Source: a virus. From it: 32,660 bases of DNA. The DNA is taken from positions 1-32,660 of the IMG/VR virus record IMGVR_UViG_3300017730_000044; one strand, 5' to 3'. The position numbers were made by a program, and so were the translations under genes. Position 1 is the stretch's first letter. Each line of letters starts with the position of its first letter. Under the pieces are notes generated by a model. That model was not told the DNA's origin. It did not search any database and saw only the letters and a list, made by a program, of their open reading frames with translations. Of this stretch, positions 16,013 through 22,573 are shown in pieces.

Positions 16013-17299
16013 ATGAAAAAAATATTGATTGGTCTGTTAATTAGTGTAAATTTATTATCAGCCGAAAATGAACTTTGGAAATTCTTTAAGTATTCGACTG
16101 CATACGCAAGTTTCAGTTTGAATGCACCAAGACACCAAGATGATAGGTTTGCTATTATAGGTGGGTTGAGTACAGGACAATTACAAGTCGGTAGAACCGA
16201 AAGAGAATTAAAACCTGATTTTCAAACATCATTTGGATTAAGAAAAATTGGTAGATTTAATTATGAACCAAAACGAGGTGTTAAGAATGCTGGAGTTGGT
16301 GGAACTTGGTATGATGGTTCAGAATCTAATGCTAATGAAAGTGCTACATTTGGTCCTGTTCAAGGATGGGAATATCTAATTAAATGGTCAGAAGGTAGAC
16401 AATGGGGTAACGAATATTTAAATCAAGAGTATTGGGTAAGATACACAAGTGATTGGTGGATGGCTAAAATAGGTTGGACGGAGTTAGGATTAGAAGAACT
16501 TGAATATGGTCAAGGTGAATTAAGATTTAAATGGACACCACCTGTTTTAGATGACAAAATAAATTTAAGTATTGGTGTAAAACATAGACAACATCCTGTT
16601 TATGGATTTGATGCTATGGTATTGGATACGACTTGGTACAAAGGACAATGGTGGAATTTCGCAGAAGATGCCTTTGGTATTGATGATAATGCTTGGTTTA
16701 CAGAAGATTATCATTTAAATGGTGACCGAGATATTCAACTATATGAAATAGATCCTGAAACTGGTGAGTTAAGACCGATTGAAGGTGGTGGTCCTTTTTG
16801 GAATGATGATGGTAGATTTGTCGGTGTTGATTGGCTGTGGAGAGATGAGAATGGTAAAATATTTGCATATACAGATAGAGAATATTTCTTATATCACTTT
16901 CCAAGAATGTTAGAAAAGTATATTGGTGGTGTCAAACAAGAAATAGGATATCAAAGAGAAACTTCAATAGTATTGGGAGCTGATTTTTATCATTATGATG
17001 ATTATTGGTGGTTACATGCTTGGGGTAATTGGTTACCTTACCACTTTGGACACGATAAATATTCATATCATAACGGAGCACATTACCAAACTCATTTAGA
17101 AGAAGGTGGTGAACCAAATGAATTTAAATTTAAAGACGCGATGTGGCATAATTGGCACGATTATGATTTTGGAGCAATTTTTGGTGTAAAAATTAAAGAT
17201 AACTTAGGTGTGTTCGCAGAAGGTCGTTATTTAAATTATTGGGAAAGACCAGCATACGATATTAAGTTCGGTATAAATTATCAATTTATGGGATTTTAG
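16013..17299 (+). CDS. Putative outer-membrane beta-barrel protein with signal peptide
   Basis: 428 residues. A clear signal peptide (MKKILIGLLISVNLLSAEN; cleavage likely after LSA). The mature part alternates hydrophobic/aromatic strands, is very rich in Trp, Tyr, Asp and Gly, and ends in a terminal Phe (FGINYQFMGF), as in Bam-inserted barrels. Segments such as TSFGLRKIGRFNYEPKRG and FGVKIKDNLGVFAEGRYLNY look like barrel strands. Three or more internal HYDDYWW/YHNGAHY-type loops are His/Tyr/Asp-rich and could bind metal or glycans. A phage-encoded outer-membrane protein could block superinfection or change permeability; that is inference. It does not look like a virion protein because of the signal peptide. 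Confidence 0.75.
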   Translation: MKKILIGLLISVNLLSAENELWKFFKYSTAYASFSLNAPRHQDDRFAIIGGLSTGQLQVGRTERELKPDFQTSFGLRKIGRFNYEPKRGVKNAGVGGTWYDGSESNANESATFGPVQGWEYLIKWSEGRQWGNEYLNQEYWVRYTSDWWMAKIGWTELGLEELEYGQGELRFKWTPPVLDDKINLSIGVKHRQHPVYGFDAMVLDTTWYKGQWWNFAEDAFGIDDNAWFTEDYHLNGDRDIQLYEIDPETGELRPIEGGGPFWNDDGRFVGVDWLWRDENGKIFAYTDREYFLYHFPRMLEKYIGGVKQEIGYQRETSIVLGADFYHYDDYWWLHAWGNWLPYHFGHDKYSYHNGAHYQTHLEEGGEPNEFKFKDAMWHNWHDYDFGAIFGVKIKDNLGVFAEGRYLNYWERPAYDIKFGINYQFMGF

Positions 17300-17309
17300 G
17301 AGAAAACTT

Positions 17310-17441
17310 ATGAGAGATTGTGAATGTAATGGTTGTCAATGTGAGTATGCATGTGAATGTGGATGTTGTTGTGAATGTGAATGTGAAGCATGTGCATGTG
17401 TAGTGATATGTGAATGTGAGTGTTGTAAAGACACCGAGTAG
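17310..17441 (+). CDS. 43-residue cysteine-saturated microprotein (metallothionein-like composition)
   Basis: ATG at 17310 with AGGAGA 6 nt upstream, stop TAG at 17439-17441. 17 of 43 residues are Cys (positions 4, 6, 9, 11, 15, 17, 19-21, 23, 25, 28, 30, 34, 36, 38, 39), mostly as CxC pairs with Glu between; nine Glu and two Asp make it acidic. It sits on the coding strand with a 10-nt gap before and a 12-nt gap after, both filled by ribosome binding sites, which supports real translation. Cys density and CxC spacing resemble metallothioneins, but no known family is matched and it has no signal peptide. Metal binding, redox buffering or a disulfide-rich structure are options. Repeated TGTGAA codon pairs suggest growth by hexamer expansion. 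Confidence 0.7.
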   Translation: MRDCECNGCQCEYACECGCCCECECEACACVVICECECCKDTE

Positions 17442-17453
17442 AAAGGGAAAAAA

Positions 17454-18056
17454 ATGTTAAAAAAAGTATTGACTTTACTGAGTATTATATTTATATTCAG
17501 TTGTGATGATAGAATAGAAGAAATAGGACCTCAAATAATCAATATGTGGATTGATGGTGAAGTTGTGAATGTGGAAGAAAGATACAAACAAATAACCACT
17601 TATGGTTCAAGAGATACTTATATAGATTCAATTGGTTCAGACGGAACTTGGATTGTAGAACAAAAAACGAAAAAGATTTTCGTAATACATTTTCAAGTAG
17701 AAGATGGTAGAGTTCTTGCATTAAATGAACATTATGCACTTATTTTTGTTGATTGGGATGCAGCAAACTACACCACAAGTTTAATTAACGAAGGATTTTA
17801 TAGTAACCCACATACAGATGATAAAGAAGTATTGTTACAAATTGTAGGACCTTATGATTACACAATAGGTGCACAAGCATCTATTACTGAGTTGAAAATG
17901 ATTTCATCAGGACAATATGCAACTGGTAGATGTGAAGGAAGTTTTTATAATCCATTTACTGATTCTGTAATGGAAGGTGTATTGGAATTTGAAAATGTAA
18001 GAATAAGTACAGATGAAGCTAATACTACTTATTTTGATATCACTCGTGATAATTAA
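17454..18056 (+). CDS. Putative lipoprotein
   Basis: 200 residues, AAAGGG ribosome site. The N-terminus is a lipoprotein signal: Lys3-Lys4, hydrophobic LTLLSIIFIF, then lipobox IFSC with Cys17 as the lipidated residue, followed by Asp-Asp. In enterobacteria Asp at +2 favours inner-membrane retention; other phyla use different rules. The mature part is beta-rich, acidic and without a family I recognise (VFVDWDAANYTT-like and GPYDYTIGAQASITELKM segments). Phage lipoproteins often mediate superinfection immunity by blocking receptors or DNA entry, which would suit its place next to the outer-membrane protein; this is inference. Confidence 0.75.
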   Translation: MLKKVLTLLSIIFIFSCDDRIEEIGPQIINMWIDGEVVNVEERYKQITTYGSRDTYIDSIGSDGTWIVEQKTKKIFVIHFQVEDGRVLALNEHYALIFVDWDAANYTTSLINEGFYSNPHTDDKEVLLQIVGPYDYTIGAQASITELKMISSGQYATGRCEGSFYNPFTDSVMEGVLEFENVRISTDEANTTYFDITRDN

Positions 18057-18085
18057 GAAAGTAGTATAAAACACGGAGAAAAGTA

Positions 18086-18679
18086 ATGGCAGATCAAGCC
18101 AGAACAAAACAAGGACAGAGATTGGGAGAATTGTTATTGGATGCGGATATCGTAACCAAACGACAACTTGCCAAAGCTGCTCAAGCACAAGTAAAGGGTG
18201 ATAAAAGAAAAATAGGTGAAATACTTGTAGAATTAGGATTTTGTACAATAGAAGATTTAACAGACGCGATGTTAGATACACATCACGAAGAAGTAAAGGA
18301 AGAAGTAGTGAATAAACCAACAGAAATTAGTGAAGAAAAAGTATTAGGTACTAAATTCACTTTATCAGTTCAAACAATGGTAGCTGCAGGAACAGGATTA
18401 GCCTCATTGATTGGTATGTGGTATGCCTTGCAAGCTGAAATACAAGAAGCTAAAGAATTACCGAGTTTAGAAAGTTTATATTCTGCGGAATACCCATCAA
18501 GACCAGAGGGATATAATTGGCCAAGATCTTACGAACAATATAAAGACCAAGTAGGTTCACTTCAAGAAGATATGGATGATGTGTATGATAAATTGGATGA
18601 ATATGAAGAAACGATTGAAGAACTTGAGAAACTCGTAGCAGATTTACGAGTCGAAGTTGCAAAGAAAAGGAATAAATAG
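18086..18679 (+). CDS. Membrane protein with MshEN-like (T2SSE N-terminal) domain and coiled coil
   Basis: 197 residues. Residues 12-35 (RLGELLLDADIVTKRQLAKA, then AQAQ) and 42-63 (KIGEILVELGFCTIEDLTDA) form the tandem motif of the MshEN / GspE N-terminal family, in which RLGxxL-xxG-hh-xxxxLxxxLxxQ repeats bind cyclic di-GMP. Position 21 is Asp where Gly is usual in repeat 1; Gly51 is kept in repeat 2. A hydrophobic helix at about 92-115 (FTLSVQTMVAAGTGLASLIG) is followed by an acidic coiled coil (about 145-190). No ATPase domain is present. The fusion could place a c-di-GMP sensor at the membrane, but ligand binding is not shown. Shares a tight run with the next genes (2-nt gap). Confidence 0.72.
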   Translation: MADQARTKQGQRLGELLLDADIVTKRQLAKAAQAQVKGDKRKIGEILVELGFCTIEDLTDAMLDTHHEEVKEEVVNKPTEISEEKVLGTKFTLSVQTMVAAGTGLASLIGMWYALQAEIQEAKELPSLESLYSAEYPSRPEGYNWPRSYEQYKDQVGSLQEDMDDVYDKLDEYEETIEELEKLVADLRVEVAKKRNK

Positions 18680-18681
18680 TT

Positions 18682-19122
18682 ATGAATAATGGAAAATTAA
18701 TTAAAATTACTTTTAAAACATTATGTGTCATGGGATTAGCATTTATACTATGTGGTAATGTTGTAAATGGTCAAGATAAAAAACCAAAGGTAGAAGTTAT
18801 CAATGATGATAATTTTAAGAAATCAATATCAAAGGGATTTTTTCTTATAAAATTTACATCTGGTTATCAAATGACTACACTTGATAAGAAATTATTTGAT
18901 GGAGTTAGTGGATTTGAAGGTTGTAAAATAATCGAAGTTGATGCGGGAAATGCAAAAAAAGTAATTAAAAAACTTAGAATACGAAACTATCCATCTTTAG
19001 CATTATTTCACAACGGAAAAAAGAAAGAAGTTTGGAAGGCCGATATGGATGGTGTTGTAGATATTAATAATAAAGATATCAAAAAGGCTATTTCAAATGC
19101 GATAGCAGGTGATGTGTTTTAA
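18682..19122 (+). CDS. Exported thioredoxin-fold protein lacking the CxxC active site
   Basis: 146 residues with a signal peptide or anchor (hydrophobic about 14-29). From residue 36 on it follows the thioredoxin pattern: VEVINDDNFKKSISKGFFLI, the central strand FLIKF, then IEVDAGNAKKVIKKL and RIRNYPSLALFHNGKKKEV with the cis-Pro at Pro104. Where WCxxC should be, it has S60-G61-Y62-Q63-M64, and Cys81 is the only cysteine in the folded part. So the oxidoreductase chemistry is probably lost, leaving a binding or chaperone role in the periplasm. Starts 2 nt after the MshEN-like gene. Fold call is fairly sure; function is not. Confidence 0.75.
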   Translation: MNNGKLIKITFKTLCVMGLAFILCGNVVNGQDKKPKVEVINDDNFKKSISKGFFLIKFTSGYQMTTLDKKLFDGVSGFEGCKIIEVDAGNAKKVIKKLRIRNYPSLALFHNGKKKEVWKADMDGVVDINNKDIKKAISNAIAGDVF

Positions 19123-19125
19123 TGT

Positions 19126-19782
19126 ATGAACATCGCAACGATAGCTGGACATTTAGCATTTGGGTTAATAGCATTTTCGTTTCTTGTAAAGGATATACTA
19201 TATCTTAGACTACTTTCAATTTTAGCAAGTCTATTCTCAGTATTTTATAATTTTTATATACCAGACCAACCCATGTGGTTGGCAATCAATTGGAACATTG
19301 TCTTTGTTCTTGTAAACCTTTATCACATCGCTGTTATCATATATGAAAAACGACCTGTCCACATGGACGATAAGAATAATGAGTTATACGAAACCCTATT
19401 TAAAGATTTAACACAAGTAGAGTATTTAAAAATTAGTAAGGCTGCTATTTGGAAAACATTTCAACCTAATGAATTTATTACAAGACAAACACATCTTGTT
19501 CCAGATTTAGTATTGATATACAATGGAACAATAGATGTATTAGTAAATGGTAAAAAGGTGGCACAATTAAAAGATGGACAATTTGTTGGTGAGATGTCAT
19601 TCCTTACAGAGAAATCAGCAACTGCAACTTGTATTGTAAAACATCCGTGTGAATGTTTAGTTTGGAAACAAAGGGAGTTTAAAGAATTGTTAAAAAGAAA
19701 CCCATCATTATATTTCACACTTCAAACTCTGTTGAGTGCACAAGTTTCAGATAATCTTGTAAGTAGTTCAAAATCTGAATAG
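19126..19782 (+). CDS. Three-helix membrane protein with cyclic-nucleotide-binding domain (Popeye-like layout)
   Basis: 218 residues, 3 nt after the previous stop. Three hydrophobic helices fill residues 3-72 (AGHLAFGLIAFSFLVKDILY; LLSILASLFSVFYNFYI; INWNIVFVLVNLYHIAVIIY), then a cNMP-binding beta-roll at about 90-215. Its phosphate-binding cassette is at 151-168: GQFVGEMSFLTEKSATAT. Gly155-Glu156 are kept, but the usual Arg is Lys163. The three-helix plus cNBD arrangement is that of Popeye-type proteins. Upstream strands LVLIYNGTIDVLVNGKKVAQ fit the fold. A role in sensing or sequestering cyclic nucleotides, for example to alter host signalling or defence, is possible but not shown. Confidence 0.78.
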   Translation: MNIATIAGHLAFGLIAFSFLVKDILYLRLLSILASLFSVFYNFYIPDQPMWLAINWNIVFVLVNLYHIAVIIYEKRPVHMDDKNNELYETLFKDLTQVEYLKISKAAIWKTFQPNEFITRQTHLVPDLVLIYNGTIDVLVNGKKVAQLKDGQFVGEMSFLTEKSATATCIVKHPCECLVWKQREFKELLKRNPSLYFTLQTLLSAQVSDNLVSSSKSE

Positions 19783-19785
19783 TCT

Positions 19786-19793
19786 ATATTTAT
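19786..19793 (+). promoter_or_regulatory. ATATTTAT box just before the 19798 ATG
   Basis: Octamer ends 4 nt before the ATG at 19798, and no Shine-Dalgarno is visible there. If the box is a -10 element, the transcript would start at or near the ATG and be leaderless. Confidence 0.4.
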
Positions 19794-19797
19794 TAAT

Positions 19798-20190
19798 ATG
19801 TTAAAACTCAAAGACCTACTCGTAGAAAGAATTGATTATGAAGATACTGCCCGTATGTTGGTCAAAAAATATGGCCTTCGTTCCAAAGTAAGATTTGGTA
19901 AAGTCAAGGGACAAAACGAAGCAGATTACGATTGGATTAAAGATGTTATAAATTTAAAACGAAAATACCCAAATGTCAAAGAATTTGTTGTATCGGTTTT
20001 ACACGAGATAGACCACGCAAAGATGAGATATAAAATGGGAGCTAAAAAATACGAACACGAATACACGATGGCTGGACAGGACGCAGTAGAAAAAGGTGGT
20101 GATTTCCACGATGATAATTTCTACGAAGAACAGGCTGAAAAGTGGGCACAAAACGAATATAGAAGAAAATGGAAGCGAAAATTTAAATGA
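19798..20190 (+). CDS. HExxH putative zinc metallopeptidase-like protein
   Basis: 130 residues. VLHEIDHAKMRYKMG carries His69-Glu70-x-x-His73, and FYEEQAEKWAQNEY supplies Glu110, Glu111 or Glu114 as a possible third ligand, the layout of small gluzincin-like proteins. The rest is Lys/Tyr-rich with no export signal, so it acts in the cytoplasm. Start at 19798 is chosen because the MLKLKDLLVE beginning is common among phage proteins; the next in-frame Met is residue 20. No Shine-Dalgarno is seen. Proteolysis of phage or host proteins is possible; inactive or non-peptidase HExxH proteins also exist, so activity is uncertain. Confidence 0.72.
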   Translation: MLKLKDLLVERIDYEDTARMLVKKYGLRSKVRFGKVKGQNEADYDWIKDVINLKRKYPNVKEFVVSVLHEIDHAKMRYKMGAKKYEHEYTMAGQDAVEKGGDFHDDNFYEEQAEKWAQNEYRRKWKRKFK

Positions 20191-20211
20191 TTTGAGAAAT
20201 TTAGGTTATAC

Positions 20212-20219
20212 TTATTTAT
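20212..20219 (+). promoter_or_regulatory. Variant TTATTTAT box abutting the 20220 ATG
   Basis: TTATTTAT differs from the common box at one base and is directly followed by ATG at 20220. No Shine-Dalgarno is evident. Because TTATTTAT also occurs inside genes here, this is a weak call made mainly on the parallel with 19786-19793. Confidence 0.25.
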
Positions 20220-20552
20220 ATGAAAACAAGATCTGCCAAGAATAAAGGTAAAAGGTTACAAAATAATATTCGAGATATTCTTCTCGAAAACTTCAAAGAA
20301 TTAGAGCCTGATGATATTAAATCCACTACTATGGGAGAAAGTGGAGAGGATATTCAGTTATCACCTGCTGCTCGTAAATTAATTCCATATGCTATTGAAT
20401 GTAAGAATCAAGAAAAATTAAACATATGGGAATCATTAAAACAGGCAGAGTCTAATAGTGAGAAAGGTAAACCTGTTTTAATATTTAAGAGAAATCGTAG
20501 TAAAACCTACGCTGTTTTAGAAATTCAAGACTTTATAAACTTAATAAAATAA
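20220..20552 (+). CDS. Putative PD-(D/E)XK-fold nuclease
   Basis: 110 residues. The core pattern is present: Gly42-Glu43-Asp44 (SGEDIQLS), then IPYAIECKNQEKLNIW with Glu60-x-Lys62 as the E-x-K, followed by a helix (ESLKQAESNS) and strand KPVLIFKRNRSKTYAVLE. This matches small Holliday-junction-resolvase or VRR-NUC-like nucleases. The N-terminus is basic (MKTRSAKNKGKRLQNNIRD), suiting DNA contact. Upstream sequence has no Shine-Dalgarno, only an AT box against the ATG. Lies with primase and Mre11/Rad50 genes, so recombination or DNA processing fits. Substrate is unknown. Confidence 0.72.
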   Translation: MKTRSAKNKGKRLQNNIRDILLENFKELEPDDIKSTTMGESGEDIQLSPAARKLIPYAIECKNQEKLNIWESLKQAESNSEKGKPVLIFKRNRSKTYAVLEIQDFINLIK

Positions 20553-20553
20553 T

Positions 20554-21420
20554 ATGAATACTGATATAGGATTTGATAAAACTTATGTCATCAGTTTAAA
20601 ATCACGACAGGCTAGGCGTGATACAATAAAACAAACACTAAATGGAATTGATTATGAGTTTGTTGATGCAATAAATGGTAAAAATCTTAAAATAAGAAAA
20701 TTAATTAAGGATGGTATATTAAATACAGAGTATTATGATCCAGGTGGAACTTGTAATCGTAGTATTATAGGTTGTAGTTTATCTCATATAAAAACATGGA
20801 AAAAATTTTTAAAAAGTGGACTCGATACTTGTTTAATATTAGAAGATGATATTTTTTTGACCAAAGAAATTGTTAGGTCACAGATGGATGTGGAATATGG
20901 AAAGCCACGAAATGAATATCAAATGATACTTGATGAAATAAATTCATTAGATACTTGGGATGTTATTTTTTTAGGAAAAAAAACCGAAGATGTAGATGGT
21001 GAGAGAATTACGGATAATTTAATTAAACCAATATTTGGAACTTCACGATATGGTGCACATGCATATATCATAAACAAAAATAGTGTGAAAAAATTACTTG
21101 ATAGTTATGTACCAATAACTTATGCAGTGGATGTTTTTATGGATGAGACATTATCTAATTTAGATATAGTTTCAGTTAAAAAGTCTTTTATTAGACAAAG
21201 GGGTGATTTGGTAGAAGATGAACTTTTACTTAATCCACAACCAAAAAACACACCAGATTCCGATACATTTTGGAATCTATTATATAAAGGAAAATTAACT
21301 ACTTGTTCCGTTGATGATATAGTAGAATCAATAGAATTTTCTAATTACAAAAAGAGTTCAAATCATTTAAAAGTAGGAAACCAACCAATGGTTAGCATGA
21401 AACTTAGGACTTATGGTTAA
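20554..21420 (+). CDS. Glycosyltransferase family 25
   Basis: 288 residues. The N-terminus is the GT25 signature: DKTYVISLKSRQARRDTIKQ, then FVDAINGKNL, GCSLSHIKTWKKFL and the acidic LILEDDIFL with Glu97-Asp98-Asp99, the usual nucleotide-sugar/metal site. WDVIFLGKK and YGAHAYIINKNSV follow as in the family. GT25 members add galactose or glucose to lipopolysaccharide and other acceptors. In a phage it could modify host LPS, virion proteins or DNA; the acceptor cannot be told. Overlaps the next glycosyltransferase gene by 8 nt, so the two are probably co-translated. Confidence 0.88.
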   Translation: MNTDIGFDKTYVISLKSRQARRDTIKQTLNGIDYEFVDAINGKNLKIRKLIKDGILNTEYYDPGGTCNRSIIGCSLSHIKTWKKFLKSGLDTCLILEDDIFLTKEIVRSQMDVEYGKPRNEYQMILDEINSLDTWDVIFLGKKTEDVDGERITDNLIKPIFGTSRYGAHAYIINKNSVKKLLDSYVPITYAVDVFMDETLSNLDIVSVKKSFIRQRGDLVEDELLLNPQPKNTPDSDTFWNLLYKGKLTTCSVDDIVESIEFSNYKKSSNHLKVGNQPMVSMKLRTYG

Positions 21421-22573
21421 TTTTGACGAAGAATACGATGTCTACGTGGCATCAGAAGTACGTGATTTTTCTATCGGTGGGGTTTCATTTTGGGTAGATA
21501 GTTGGATTAGGTATGTCGTTCCATATTTAAGAGTAAAACCAATTCTTATTATAGAAGTAGAACCAACAGATAAGTGGATGAATTATGCATCACAATTTGT
21601 ATCGGTTATAGACCGACCAGGTTCTAAACATAAATACGAATGTAGTTATCCATCAATTGGAGTAGAAAATTATTTTTCTTTACCTGATACAAAATATACA
21701 AATGAGATAATAAAAAAATCAAGGAGAGTTCACATTTTATCGTGTCCATATGGTTCGTTGTATAAGAAAAAAGTAAAAAGTGTGTTAAATAAATATGGTA
21801 TTATAGACACTGCAATTATACATAGTTTGGAAACCCAATCAGTATCTACGAGTAGCAAATATTTTAACATAAGTAAAAGAAAAACTAAAAATCAAGAACG
21901 TTCATTAGAATTACAAGAAAATATAAATAATACAGCAAATGAAACTATATGGATAGGTATAAATAAAGAAAGTGATATCACACACCATATCCCAAATTTT
22001 TACAACTTTACAGAAAATTATGAAAAAGAATCATGTATGAGTAATGTTGTTGGTTATGCGGCAAGGTCGGAAGCTAGAAAGAATTTTTATTACTTACAAA
22101 AATTAGAATCTAAGGCGTTTACTGCTGATGATATTATTACTTATTGGGAAACAAGTTTTAAAAGTAAGATAAAATTTGATAATGTTGAAGTTATACCATA
22201 TTCACGAGATGGAGTACACGATTTTTTCTCAAGAACTGATTGGGGGATTTTTCATGGGGCATATGAAAACGAACCTTTTGGATATTCAATATTTCAGGCA
22301 TTAGATTATAATAAAATTCCTATTATATCTAAAGATTGGTGTGTAGATTATGAGTATCCGTTTAGGTCATCTACACAAAAAGAATTTGAAGAACAAGTTG
22401 CTAAAATATCTAAGTTATCACAGAAAGAACGTGATACTTATATAAGAGGCTTTAAAGTACATTTATCTAAATATACAAATACAAATGAATGGAGAGATAA
22501 ACTATTGAGTATATACAATAAGTCAGAAAATGAGACTTGGTTACCTGGTAGTTTACAACCAAGTAATTCATAA
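21413..22573 (+). CDS. GT-B-type glycosyltransferase
   Basis: 386 residues starting inside the end of the GT25 gene. The N-terminal half has a GT-B-like start (YDVYVASEVRDFSIGGVSFW), and the C-terminal half holds the nucleotide-sugar site, WGIFHGAYENEPFGYSIFQA followed by LDYNKIPIISKDWC, a GT4/GT1-like E-PFG motif in which the second Glu of E-x7-E is Gln. The middle (about 180-230) contains a possible donor-binding segment (VVGYAARSEARKNFYY). It may act with the GT25 enzyme on the same glycan. Donor and acceptor are not known. It could also be a DNA-hydroxymethyl glucosylator as in T4, but no hydroxymethylase is in the window. Confidence 0.75.
   Translation: MVNFDEEYDVYVASEVRDFSIGGVSFWVDSWIRYVVPYLRVKPILIIEVEPTDKWMNYASQFVSVIDRPGSKHKYECSYPSIGVENYFSLPDTKYTNEIIKKSRRVHILSCPYGSLYKKKVKSVLNKYGIIDTAIIHSLETQSVSTSSKYFNISKRKTKNQERSLELQENINNTANETIWIGINKESDITHHIPNFYNFTENYEKESCMSNVVGYAARSEARKNFYYLQKLESKAFTADDIITYWETSFKSKIKFDNVEVIPYSRDGVHDFFSRTDWGIFHGAYENEPFGYSIFQALDYNKIPIISKDWCVDYEYPFRSSTQKEFEEQVAKISKLSQKERDTYIRGFKVHLSKYTNTNEWRDKLLSIYNKSENETWLPGSLQPSNS

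Noticed and set aside
17325-17425. Non-coding TGTGAA microsatellite or CRISPR-like repeat
   Set aside because: Repeats are codon-phased in an ORF with its own ribosome site and tight gene spacing; no spacer structure.
17907-18320. Open frame of 137 codons on the - strand
   Set aside because: It spans two well-supported + strand genes and its Leu/Tyr-rich content is typical of antisense of this AT-rich coding sequence.
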